DNA of 6,147 nt. Origin: Candidatus Bathyarchaeota archaeon. GTDB taxonomy: Archaea > Thermoproteota > Bathyarchaeia > 40CM-2-53-6 > FEN-987. The stretch's first letter is position 1. Each line of letters starts with the position of its first letter. Below are positions 1-5,564 of this stretch, in pieces. Position numbers and translations under genes: made by a program. The notes beneath the pieces were generated by a model, which was not told the origin of the DNA, made no database searches, and saw only the letters and a list, made by a program, of their open reading frames with translations. The stretch is from contig PMBQ01000373.1 in assembly GCA_003152955.1 (NCBI GenBank), forward strand, positions 1 through 6,147, in the 5' to 3' direction.

Positions 1-210
1 TCAAGCCGAGCGCTTGCATCGCTTCTTGTGGCTTTCACACTGGTGTTATCGGCGAACTTATACCTTGGTAAGGCCGGTGCATGTGCCTGTTTTGGGTCGG
101 CGAGCGACAGCGCCATTGATATATGGACAGTCCTCCGAAATATCGTGCTCCTGGCGGTCGCGACATTCTTCGGCTTTTTCTACCGACCGATCGTCGTTAC
201 TGAACGATAG
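1..210 (+). CDS. MauE/DoxX-type redox membrane protein, C-terminal part
   Basis: Frame 1 is open from the window edge to the TAG at 208-210, giving 69 residues with no start inside the window that has to be used. Two hydrophobic stretches are visible, about residues 4-21 and 47-62. Between them lies a Cys-Ala-Cys-Phe-Gly motif (residues 28-32), then a short polar loop and Trp-Thr-Val-Leu-Arg-Asn. The combination CxCFG, acidic loop, WTVLRN and final helix is the C-terminal signature of the MauE family (methylamine utilisation MauE and its DoxX-related relatives). These inner-membrane proteins are associated with disulfide or thiol redox chemistry of secreted proteins. The partner is often an adjacent thioredoxin-like protein, but I see no intact one downstream here. 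Substrate and partner are unknown. The family call rests on remembered motifs, not a search. The N-terminal helices lie outside the window. Confidence 0.8.
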   Translation, partial: SSRALASLLVAFTLVLSANLYLGKAGACACFGSASDSAIDIWTVLRNIVLLAVATFFGFFYRPIVVTER

Positions 211-236
211 AATGGTGTTCGGCCACAACCTATGGC

Positions 237-260
237 GCCGGCAAACCAAGTCTGTTCATT
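237..260 (+). repeat. Split direct repeat, copy 1
   Basis: GCCGGCAAACC (237-247) is followed after 2 bases by GTCTGTTCATT (250-260). The same two 11-mers recur in the same order at 454-464 and 481-491, separated there by 16 bases. Two exact 11-mers in the same order suggest a local duplication that has since diverged. Confidence 0.45.
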
Positions 261-294
261 TATTTTACTCACGAAGGAACACCCGAAGGCTGCT

Positions 295-318
295 CTTCAA
301 TCGAGAAATCTATTGAAG
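295..318. repeat. Stem-loop downstream of the MauE-type gene
   Basis: CTTCAAT at 295-301 and ATTGAAG at 312-318 form a perfect 7-bp stem with a 10-base loop, 85 bases after the membrane-protein stop codon. No T-run follows, so it is not a canonical intrinsic terminator. It may be a weak terminator or chance. Confidence 0.35.
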
Positions 319-453
319 GTGGGAACCCCGTTCCAGTCCAGGCTTAGCCGATTTGACAAGGGTCATGTTATTCCTCAGGGAGGATAATAAGGTTCCTCAC
401 CGTCTGCTGCGTTGAGCGATGGCTTTATGGGCGGATTACCTCTAAATCAAAGT

Positions 454-491
454 GCCGGCAAACCGGCTCCGTTGAGTCGTGTCTGTTCATT
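454..491 (+). repeat. Split direct repeat, copy 2, with small hairpin
   Basis: This is the second copy of the split repeat: GCCGGCAAACC at 454-464 and GTCTGTTCATT at 481-491. The 16-base insert relative to copy 1 completes a hairpin, GCCGG CAAA CCGGC (454-467), and includes GTTGAGT (471-477). A similar GTTGAGC lies 60 bases upstream at 411-417. Confidence 0.45.
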
Positions 492-1352
492 GGCTTCACG
501 TGCATTTTGCTTTGACTTGGAGCTTTTTGCGGTTCAATTGGACTTTGATGACCATCTTATTGCCCTCATGTGCTTGGCGGTCGAGCATCGCATCTACTGA
601 TGTTCCCCGCCTTTTCTTGGTGTCCGAAAGAAAGGGGGAAGATCAATTAAAGCGCCGAGGGGTGAGCTGTTCGAGCTCATTGCTTAGTAGCATGAAGAAG
701 GACACTTTGAATAGCAGATCATGCCCTTGGCTTCGAACATCCGGGCTTCAAGGCATTCTTGAATATCAGGCGGTTTCAGGATGCGCAATTTAACTTTGCC
801 TATCTCGCGTAGACGCCTGACCCCCGCGAATTCGAGAAAGCATCCGTATTGATCAGCTCCATCGGCACGCGCGCGGTCGAATCGCGGATTATAGATATCT
901 GGTGTCAAAACGCCGGTTTTCAAGTTAACGATCACAAGCCTCGCGGGGGTGCCGTTAAAGAGTCCGACCATCCGGACATGCGAATCCGTAGAGCTTACGA
1001 GATTCTAGCCAATGTTGAGTTGGACAGACCTGAGCCGATCGTGCGACGGCGTCCCATTGAAGGCGAACAGTCGATGCCGTCTGAGCGTCGCCCGATCAGG
1101 CCAGACACACACCTGGGTGTAGTCCAGCTGAAGATCACGTCTCGGTGCGCCCTCACAGCGGCTCGTGGTCTGATCACATCGGAACCCTAGCTGATGGGCA
1201 CGCACAAACCGAGTAAACGTTGGGCAATTTACCTAGGCCATCAACTCATGACGATCGATATCCGAGGCAAGGGCCCTCTTGGCCTTCAGGTCAATATCGG
1301 GATCACTGACCAGTTATACGATCTCGGGTTGATGCGGTCCGAAGTTCGTCTT

Positions 1353-1371
1353 TGGCGGCGGCCCCCCGCCA
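1353..1371. repeat. GC-rich inverted repeat
   Basis: TGGCGG (1353-1358) and CCGCCA (1366-1371) are exact inverted copies around a 7-base loop. No T-run is present, and the repeat lies in the unexplained stretch between 684 and 1646. Function unknown. Confidence 0.3.
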
Positions 1372-1609
1372 GCGCTACGTAGGGCTCCGTCCGGTGATCA
1401 AGACAGTTTCGTTGGCCGGCAGGTCTCACGGAGTCAGAAACTGATCTCGCTGGCCAGGAACGTGAAGTTACAGACGGACTTGCGATCGCAATCTGTAAAA
1501 TCGAATGCCAGTTTTTCCACCCGCGAATGATATCCCACCTGCCCATTTGGCTGACCCGGTGGCGGGCCGCGATCGGCCTTTAGGCTGAAAGGGGGACAGA
1601 GGGATTCAG

Positions 1610-1624
1610 GTGCCAATTTGGCAC
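1610..1624. promoter_or_regulatory. 15-base palindrome, possible operator
   Basis: GTGCCAATTTGGCAC is a perfect inverted repeat (GTGCCAA/TTGGCAC) around a single central base. It ends about 140 bases upstream of the AraC-type gene at 1767. A compact odd-length dyad of this kind fits a homodimeric regulator site better than a hairpin, because a one-base loop cannot fold. No regulator is tied to it. It contains TGGCAC, but the spaced TTGC expected of a sigma-54 promoter is absent on either strand. Confidence 0.3.
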
Positions 1625-1766
1625 TGGTATAGAGATCTGCAAGCAAGGTGGGAAATATATGTATCCTCCAAGGACTGATTCGCGATTGAAGCGATGATCT
1701 ACCTTCAAAGTGTATAACCCATCAACATGAAAAGCGCCATATCAATACCGTGCGCACAGGTAGGCT

Positions 1767-2150
1767 ATGAAACTTAGCACTGCAGAGATTAGAGAATGGG
1801 TTGACGAACACATCGGCGAAGTATCAGGGCTCAAGGAGCTTGCGAGCCAATTCGGTATTTCTCAGGAGACTCTTCGAAAGGAGTTCAAACGTTGTGAGAG
1901 AGTGTGCATTTCTCGGTACATACGATTGAAGAAGTTGCATACCGTGCAACATATGCTCATTCATACCGACAATCGGTGCAATGAGATCATCTACGCGGTC
2001 AAATTGGGCAGACCGGATAGCGCAGCAAGGCTCTTCAAGCGCGAAGTCGGGATGACCATGAAATGCTACCGTCGCGGGCTTAGACGCACATCTTCCCCCC
2101 ATGAACAGCCGACGATGCACACAAGAATTGCCAAGAATCGCAACATCTAG
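1767..2150 (+). CDS. Stand-alone AraC-type DNA-binding protein
   Basis: This 127-residue protein is essentially an AraC/XylS DNA-binding domain with no N-terminal effector domain. The first helix-turn-helix covers about residues 19-45, with the recognition helix around Gly-Ile-Ser-Gln-Glu-Thr-Leu-Arg-Lys-Glu-Phe. It is followed by the linker Tyr-Ile-Arg-Leu-Lys-Lys-Leu. The second covers about residues 65-100 and ends in LFKREVGMTM plus a Tyr-Arg. Most AraC proteins read GMTP at that point; GMTM is shared with the minus-strand paralogue at 2646-3146. The canonical Gly-Phe of the second helix-turn-helix is Lys-Leu here, and the last 25 residues are an unrelated basic tail. The start has only a weak AGG upstream. 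The protein would bind DNA as a transcription regulator; its target is unknown. Because the protein is short and drifted at a conserved spot, it may be degenerate. Confidence 0.7.
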   Translation: MKLSTAEIREWVDEHIGEVSGLKELASQFGISQETLRKEFKRCERVCISRYIRLKKLHTVQHMLIHTDNRCNEIIYAVKLGRPDSAARLFKREVGMTMKCYRRGLRRTSSPHEQPTMHTRIAKNRNI

Positions 2151-2284
2151 GGAAGATCAAACAAAGAAGCAATGATATCCGATTGAGCATTCCTACAAGC
2201 TTTATTTGCAGTGCATCAGTTCAAGAAAATCGAACAAACTGCCGCGAGCTTATAATCGTTTAGGTTGCCCCTGCAATCACGCCG
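2151..2284. other. Gap between convergent genes
   Basis: These 134 bases separate the plus-strand AraC-type gene from the minus-strand hypothetical frame. They look A+T-rich compared with the stretch at 780-1640. I see no strong hairpin with a T-run and no RNA gene. Confidence 0.4.
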
Positions 2285-2596
2285 TCAAAGGGATATTGGC
2301 TTTAGTTGAATCAACTCATTAGCGTTTTCTTTAATTATCTGCAAATCGCATTCCCAATTGCACAGTTCGCGGCGTGAACACTTTTCTTGCGGCATCGGAT
2401 CGGAAACAATTCCGAACTTCACTTTCTGCAGCTTTAACCAAGTGGCCAATATACATTCCATAGCGATCTCCCAACCCAGAACTGTCCTCACATTATGTAA
2501 CCCCACTTGATTCGGATCCTGAGTGTGCATCGAAGAACGGTGACAGATTTGGGCCACATTGCGTTCAGCAAATCCATGCAGCGTTATCTCAGACAA
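2285..2596 (-). CDS. Hypothetical protein
   Basis: This open frame of up to 103 codons uses a TTG start at 2596; the first ATG would be at 2530, giving about 81 residues. Neither start has a convincing ribosome binding site. The C-terminal half has a believable amphipathic composition (a Trp-Glu-Ile-Ala-Met-Glu-Cys segment, then Lys/Glu/Leu-rich residues), and the frame ends with TGG-free, ordinary codons. I recognise no family and see no signal peptide or membrane helix. It sits between two AraC-type genes, downstream of the minus-strand one. It may be the 3' part of a broken gene whose start is at 2706, since that start has a good ribosome binding site but is in another frame. It may also be chance. 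Confidence 0.3.
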   Translation of the reverse strand: MSEITLHGFAERNVAQICHRSSMHTQDPNQVGLHNVRTVLGWEIAMECILATWLKLQKVKFGIVSDPMPQEKCSRRELCNWECDLQIIKENANELIQLKPISL

Positions 2597-2645
2597 CGCC
2601 GCTATTCATCTTTCGTGATGTATCTCATGGAACCGCGTGTCATAA

Positions 2646-3146
2646 TCAGTTGTCACCTTTGCGACTCCCTGTGCGTAAGCGCGATTGCGTTCGAGCTCTT
2701 GGCCATCTTACTTTCTCCTGATCTGATCCAACGAAGATGTCCGCGCGACTTTCGCTTGCTTGTAGATCGCACATGCGATCTCCACCGTTGCGCAAAGAAT
2801 CACATTGGCATTTGCTGACTTTGCTCTGAACAAGTCTAAACTGATTCATCGTCATACCAGTCTCCCTCTTGAAAGTACGAGCGCCAACATCTTCACGACC
2901 AAATCCAACTTCACAACAAACTTCATAGCAGGTCTTTCTTGTCTTGGAAAGCATCAATTTCGCTTGTTCAATCCGGACAATTCTGAGGTATTGGCTCAAA
3001 GTAATATTCTCTTTGCGTACGAACGCCTTTCGAAGGGTTTCGAAGGGAACATTTATCTCCTGTGCCACTTCGTCAACGCCCTTAATGAATCGATACTCTT
3101 GGCTTATGATTTTCTTTGCGTGCTCGACAAGTTTGGATTGTCTCAT
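2646..3146 (-). CDS. Stand-alone AraC-type DNA-binding protein with atypical tail
   Basis: This is a second AraC/XylS DNA-binding domain without an effector domain. Counting from the upstream ATG at 3164, the first helix-turn-helix is about residues 29-52 (recognition segment VPFETLRKAF) and the second about 78-104 (YEVCCEVGFGREDVGARTFKRETGMTM). I prefer the ATG at 3146 because a G-rich GAGGGGGA lies just upstream; the spacing is short, and the ATGs at 3164 and 3158 have none. The protein shares FKRE-GMTM and the ETLRK recognition helix with the plus-strand protein at 1767, so the two look like paralogues. The domain ends near residue 112. The remaining 60 residues are Arg/Ser-rich and unlike the family, and their DNA carries a perfect hairpin, so they are probably read-through. 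Role: sequence-specific transcription regulator, target unknown. Confidence 0.75.
   Translation of the reverse strand: MRQSKLVEHAKKIISQEYRFIKGVDEVAQEINVPFETLRKAFVRKENITLSQYLRIVRIEQAKLMLSKTRKTCYEVCCEVGFGREDVGARTFKRETGMTMNQFRLVQSKVSKCQCDSLRNGGDRMCDLQASESRADIFVGSDQEKVRWPRARTQSRLRTGSRKGDN
2653..2706 (-). pseudogene. Well-formed gene start that terminates after 17 codons
   Basis: An AGGAGA Shine-Dalgarno (2714-2719) sits 7 bases before an ATG at 2706, better than most starts in this window. The frame codes only MAKSSNAIALTHRESQR before TGA. It then runs on through another ATG and meets TAG and TAA by about 2590. It overlaps the 3' end of the AraC-type frame in a different register. It looks like the fossil start of a lost gene, possibly continued in another frame at 2596-2285. 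A real 17-residue peptide cannot be excluded. Confidence 0.25.
2764..2781. repeat. Perfect hairpin inside the AraC-type protein's tail
   Basis: AGATCGC (2764-2770) and GCGATCT (2775-2781) are exact inverted copies around a 4-base loop. On the minus strand this lies about 55 bases after the end of the conserved DNA-binding domain. That is where a transcription terminator or 3' processing stem would be expected if the original stop codon had been lost. There is no strong U-tract. Confidence 0.45.
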
Positions 3147-3185
3147 TTTCCCCCTCATGATCATGAATGATGAACATACAGACGA

Positions 3186-3638
3186 TCAGGCAAACAAATG
3201 ACGGGATTGCGGTATGAAGGAAGAGTATATATACGGCTCATGCGTTGCATGAGATTTCGAGAACTTAGCAGGCTTCACATTCTCTCGAAACTTCCCTGAC
3301 CAATACTCCTTGTTCGATTTTGGTTTGTAGCCGATAGGATAACGAAAGTCAGCGTGATGATGCCAGGAACAACGGTGAATGAAGATTGCACTTCTGCCCT
3401 CCAAATAATCTATTAACCTTGCCCGACTCAATCCATTGTCAGAACATCTGCATGATGGCCCAAGAAACAAGGCTCTCCGTACTGATATTCCACCGAATCT
3501 GGCACGCATTGGGGATCCCATAACATGCAGAAGAGATTCATTCTTTCGAAGTCCCATTCCTCTTGCGAGAGATGGGAGTAGATAATTATACGCGAAAGGA
3601 GACCGAGGGAAAGACTCTCCCCTGCGGGGATTTGCCAT
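3186..3638 (-). pseudogene. Decayed Vsr-like very-short-patch mismatch endonuclease
   Basis: The 150-codon frame holds a Vsr-like core at about residues 52-121. It begins SVRRALF (Vsr proteins commonly have VRRAL there). The clearest part is residues 84-95, AIFIHRCSWHHH, against E. coli Vsr VIFTHGCFWHHH; then comes KPKSNKEYWSGKFRENV, matching the Vsr PK(S/T)N-x-E-(F/Y)W-x-x-K segment. Vsr enzymes nick the strand 5' of T in T:G mismatches made by cytosine-methyltransferase deamination. Key positions are lost: the catalytic Pro-Asp before the beta strand reads Arg-Leu, and the second zinc cysteine after the His cluster is Asp. The C-terminal 25 residues are not Vsr-like, and the N-terminal 50 are unrecognisable. 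No methyltransferase gene is present. I infer a dead relic; the identification is from memory of the family. Confidence 0.5.
3237..3253. repeat. Short perfect inverted repeat
   Basis: CTCATGC (3237-3243) and GCATGAG (3247-3253) are exact inverted copies around GTT. They fall in the non-conserved C-terminal end of the Vsr-like relic. Together with the loss of family similarity there, this suggests the region is no longer, or never was, coding. Confidence 0.3.
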
Positions 3639-3664
3639 GGGGCGAAGAACACCCCCCCTACCAC

Positions 3665-4141
3665 GTAAATTGTGAATTCAATTTAGTGCTGTGATCCAGC
3701 AAAGTCAAGTCAACGACCAATCGGACAATGCTCCCCAGTGTTGTAGTATTTCAGAAATGTCACTGGCAAAACCAAAACAACACTGACTCCCCCCATTCAT
3801 CTGCAAATTCCTGTCCGCGAAGCCGATCCCAGTTCAATGCACCCGTTACTTGGGCATACCCCTGCATTAATTCCGTTTCTCATGGCGAAGTTGTAGATCT
3901 CTGAGTGTGTCTGATGCTCAGCTATGTATGAACCACCGCCTTGGGATGCACCGCCTCGCAATCCACGATTATCCTTTATCCACGCAATACTGCAGAACAA
4001 AATGGTTGATATAGTGGGTCCTGCTTCTGATCCAGTGCCGCGGTGCCTCGACTGCGCCACTCCGAATGTTTGAATTCGTGCGTCACCAGGTCCGCCCATT
4101 CGGGGTGCAGACGTTCATTAACTGCATACCCGGTTTGTGCG
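3665..4141. other. Stretch without a recognisable gene
   Basis: Two minus-strand frames (4185-3976 and 4099-3797) and a third open piece nearby overlap one another. None has a recognisable domain or good start signals. The 4185 frame starts one base after the DUF2007 stop codon, but its first 15 codons overlie the DUF2007 zinc-ribbon remnant in another register, so it is probably a shadow. Near 3650 there is a C-rich run. Confidence 0.35.
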
Positions 4142-4186
4142 CCACTTTCAACAAGTGATGATTTGTCCCTCCACGCCTTCCCCATA
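4142..4186 (-). pseudogene. Zinc-ribbon remnant of the DUF2007-type gene
   Basis: Continuing the DUF2007 frame past its TAG (4187-4189) gives Tyr-Gly-Glu-Gly-Val-Glu-Gly-Gln-Ile-Ile-Thr-Cys-stop-Lys-Trp. Many DUF2007 proteins end in a ribbon of the form W-C-P-x-C-G-E-x-x-E-G-Q-F-x-x-C-W-x-C. The Gly-Glu, Glu-Gly-Gln and third Cys are kept at the right spacing. The first Cys reads Ser (TCC), the second Tyr (TAT), the Trp is TGA, and the fourth Cys is Trp (TGG). Most of these are single-base changes from the expected codon. Confidence 0.65.
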
Positions 4187-4447
4187 CTATGGGGATTGCC
4201 ATGGTGATATGAATCCTACTTCCAAAGCGGAACTACAGTCGTACCGTTTGATCAGGATGCTTATGCTTTCGATTTGGCTGTCTTCGAGAACCCAAACCGA
4301 GGGACTGGTATCGAGCGTGACTGGCACGCCACCGCGCACTCCAGAGAGATCTTCGCCGAGGACTATGGCTTCGATTCCCTCACTCTGAAGAAGGCCTTTG
4401 ACAAAGTGAGCTTCAGCCGGATGGCGAGCGATGAAGACCCGTTTCAT
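4187..4447 (-). CDS. DUF2007-type small protein, C-terminally truncated
   Basis: The 86-residue product begins MKRVFIARHPAEAHFVKGLL and continues with EGIEAIVLGEDL, then SVWVLEDSQIE and IKRY. This matches the DUF2007 domain (putative signal-transducing protein, PII-like fold): Ala-Glu-Ala, a VKGLL helix, Gly-Ile-x-Ala, Gly-Glu-x-Leu, and Pro-Ser-Val-Trp-Val. Function in the family is not established. The ATG at 4447 has an AAGG element (GAAGGT) 6 bases upstream, a good start. The domain itself, about residues 1-69, appears intact. The usual C-terminal zinc ribbon is cut off by TAG and survives only as a remnant at 4142-4186. The gene is therefore either a recent pseudogene or a ribbon-less variant. 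It is preceded on its strand by a GTTAGGT box at 4472-4466. Confidence 0.75.
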   Translation of the reverse strand: MKRVFIARHPAEAHFVKGLLQSEGIEAIVLGEDLSGVRGGVPVTLDTSPSVWVLEDSQIESISILIKRYDCSSALEVGFISPWQSP

Positions 4448-4615
4448 GGTATACCTTCGTGGGTAACCTAACGACGTGAGTCACCTGCGCCGCGAACTCA
4501 ATTGTGCAAATTGAAAGGAACAACTATTCCCAAGCGGTAACCAAAGCAAATGATTTCGGTCAATTCCTGCACTGCCCCACGCGCAACCGCCAGCTTTCCA
4601 TTGCTATTTCAGGGT
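4448..4615. other. Intergenic gap upstream of the DUF2007-type gene
   Basis: These 168 bases between two minus-strand genes hold no frame worth reporting. On the minus strand a GTTAGGT (4472-4466) lies 18 bases before the DUF2007 ATG and fits the GTTRRRY core-site consensus of integron attC sites. I could not find the complementary RYYYAAC partner in this gap. Confidence 0.35.
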
Positions 4616-4801
4616 CTATGCTTGTTTCTGTCTCCCTCTGATTGCAGTAATTATGCTGGTCAATCCTGCACCGAAAACCGCTCCGCATGCGAACAATCCC
4701 AGTATCTGCACAGTCCTCACATTTTCCGTGAACATTATCAACCCCATTGCACCAAACGCTGCCATGAGGACGACGTTCCTCAGAATCAATTTCGTTTGCA
4801 T
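4616..4801 (-). CDS. Small two-helix membrane protein
   Basis: A 61-residue hydrophobic protein starts at the ATG at 4801, which follows GGAG at a spacing of about 7 bases. An upstream in-frame ATG at 4813 would add four residues but overlaps that ribosome binding site. Helix 1 is about residues 7-25 (LRNVVLMAAFGAMGLIMF). Helix 2 is about residues 32-54 (VQILGLFACGAVFGAGLTSI). A positive Arg-Gly-Arg-Gln-Lys-Gln C-terminus follows, so both ends are probably cytoplasmic. Glycine and alanine in helix 2 suggest tight packing or self-association. I do not recognise a named family and give no function. It is followed by the DUF2007-type gene 168 bases downstream on the same strand and preceded by a 300-base gap with two stem-loops. 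Confidence 0.65.
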   Translation of the reverse strand: MQTKLILRNVVLMAAFGAMGLIMFTENVRTVQILGLFACGAVFGAGLTSIITAIRGRQKQA

Positions 4802-4924
4802 TTCGTTCTCCATTTTGTTTTGACGTTGACGCTATTGAAGAGCCCCCAGTTTCGGTTGGACATTGCAGTTGGAACAATATACCCCCCGAAGCACGCAACG
4901 TCAACTGTTGCCCGGCGATGGCGT

Positions 4925-4977
4925 AGCAAGGCAAAGGCCCGGGGTGCATTCCGAGCCTTGCTTGACCCAATCAATGT
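4925..4977 (-). terminator. Terminator-like stem-loop, copy A of a conserved element
   Basis: On the minus strand AAGGCTCGG pairs with CCGGGCCTT over 9 bp (plus-strand 4934-4959), with an 8-base loop AATGCACC. The U.G wobble forms only in minus-strand RNA; the plus strand has a C.A mismatch. An alternative outer stem AGCAAGGC/GCCTTGCT spans 4925-4962. The flank GGTCAAG and the loop-side CACCCCGGG recur in copy B at 5845-5884, which follows a gene end. The U-tract after the stem is weak. Confidence 0.5.
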
Positions 4978-5000
4978 AACCGGTCATCAATTGTCCCACG

Positions 5001-5030
5001 ACACCCCATCACAACAAGCGATGGGGGTGT
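5001..5030. repeat. Strong stem-loop after the SnoaL-like gene
   Basis: ACACCCCATC (5001-5010) pairs with GATGGGGGTGT (5020-5030) over 10 bp with one bulged G, around a 9-base loop. Pairing can continue a few bases outward. It lies about 70 bases beyond the stop codon of the minus-strand SnoaL-like gene, so it could be its terminator, but no U-tract follows on that strand. Confidence 0.45.
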
Positions 5031-5101
5031 TGCGGCCTTGTTATGTGCAGGTGCGCGGCACCGACAGGAACACTGATCATCCTCTGTGATGCGTATTGTG
5101 G

Positions 5102-5527
5102 CTACGCAGCACTCCAGTTAAGCTTGAAATTGTTGCCCAAGTCAAAGATGAAATCCTGAACCTGGGCTACCTTGCCACCCTTGATAGTAATAACACTCAC
5201 GCCACTGGTTTGTCCTCCCACTCCTTCGCGGTTCGTCAGTTGGATATTCCAGTGCACAGCAACGACATTGTTTCCGGCGAGGGCAAAGATGTTGCGGACA
5301 CACATATCCTGAATATCGAACTGGATTTTCGGGAATTGGTCAAAGAAGTTTCGAAACCAACCCTCGACAGCACTCTTTCCTCGGAAAGTGCCGCTTGCTT
5401 GTATCTCTCCAGGGTAGATGAAAACCCCGTCATACCGCCAAGCCGACATAAACTTGGCGATTTCATGCCTGTTCATAGCTTGGAAAGAACCAGCTATGGC
5501 TTTTCTGGCAACAAGAGCTCCAATCAT
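5102..5527 (-). CDS. SnoaL-like (NTF2-fold) protein
   Basis: A 141-residue soluble protein of the usual length for SnoaL-like/NTF2-fold proteins. Visible features in order are: an N-terminal helix (residues about 4-25) ending in an RHEIAKFMSAW-type segment; YDGVFIYPG; GTFRGKSAVEGWFRNFFDQFPKIQF, typical of the SnoaL 'G-K-x-A-I-x-x-W-F' core; then beta strands with NVVAVHWNIQLTNREG and a final VQDFIFD. The fold makes a cone with an interior pocket; members include polyketide cyclases, isomerases and non-catalytic ligand binders. No catalytic residue can be assigned, so the substrate is unknown. AAAGGAGG (5533-5540) lies 5 bases before the ATG at 5527; the in-frame GTG at 5530 would be too close. 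This is the best-preserved gene on the right side, 34 bases downstream of the truncated 65-codon frame. Confidence 0.85.
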   Translation of the reverse strand: MIGALVARKAIAGSFQAMNRHEIAKFMSAWRYDGVFIYPGEIQASGTFRGKSAVEGWFRNFFDQFPKIQFDIQDMCVRNIFALAGNNVVAVHWNIQLTNREGVGGQTSGVSVITIKGGKVAQVQDFIFDLGNNFKLNWSAA

Positions 5528-5564
5528 CACATCCTCCTTTCAGAGCGAGTGAAGCGAGTTTCAT

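Larger units (their letters stand above)
211..683. other. Non-coding or eroded stretch after the MauE-type gene
   Basis: No frame here gives a protein I recognise, and all three plus frames are broken by stops. One stop-free plus-strand stretch (204-338) directly after the membrane protein has no ATG and could be the remnant of a following gene, but nothing identifies it. The stretch holds a stem-loop at 295-318, a small hairpin at 454-467, a hairpin at 663-679 (TGAGCT, 5-base loop, AGCTCA) and a split repeat. I see no promoter or RNA gene I could defend. Confidence 0.4.
684..1646 (-). pseudogene. Possible eroded minus-strand gene, unidentified
   Basis: Three minus-strand open stretches (1646-1434, 1205-1005 and 971-684) lie in the same reading frame. 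The last two are separated by a short gap with a single stop codon next to it. The frame between 1433 and 1206 is broken several times. The pattern is what a decaying gene of about 300 codons could look like, and the peptide motif Phe-Asn-Gly-Thr-Pro occurs twice in this frame. I recognise no family, the start at 1646 would be TTG, and no ribosome binding site is evident. The stretch looks richer in G+C than the sequence around 2150-2650. It may equally be non-coding DNA that happens to have few stops in one frame. I do not assign a function. Confidence 0.2.

Noticed and set aside
849..1190. Plus-strand frame of 113 codons
   Set aside because: No recognisable motif, no ribosome binding site, and it competes with equally open minus-strand frames.
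1610..1645. TGGCAC in the palindrome as a sigma-54 promoter
   Set aside because: The second element TTGC at the required 5-base spacing is absent on both strands.
3976..4185. 69-codon minus frame starting one base after the DUF2007 stop, suggesting translational coupling
   Set aside because: Its start region is the DUF2007 zinc-ribbon remnant read in a different frame, which explains the sequence better; no domain was recognised in the rest.
4560..4970. Minus-strand frame of 136 codons overlapping the 61-codon gene
   Set aside because: It runs through the copy A stem-loop and then overlaps the membrane-protein gene in another register. The two-helix frame with its ribosome binding site is the better reading.
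4550..5089. Plus-strand open frame of 179 codons
   Set aside because: It is antisense to the 61-codon membrane protein and the stem-loop region; it has no recognisable domain and a Cys/His/Ser-rich, shadow-like composition.
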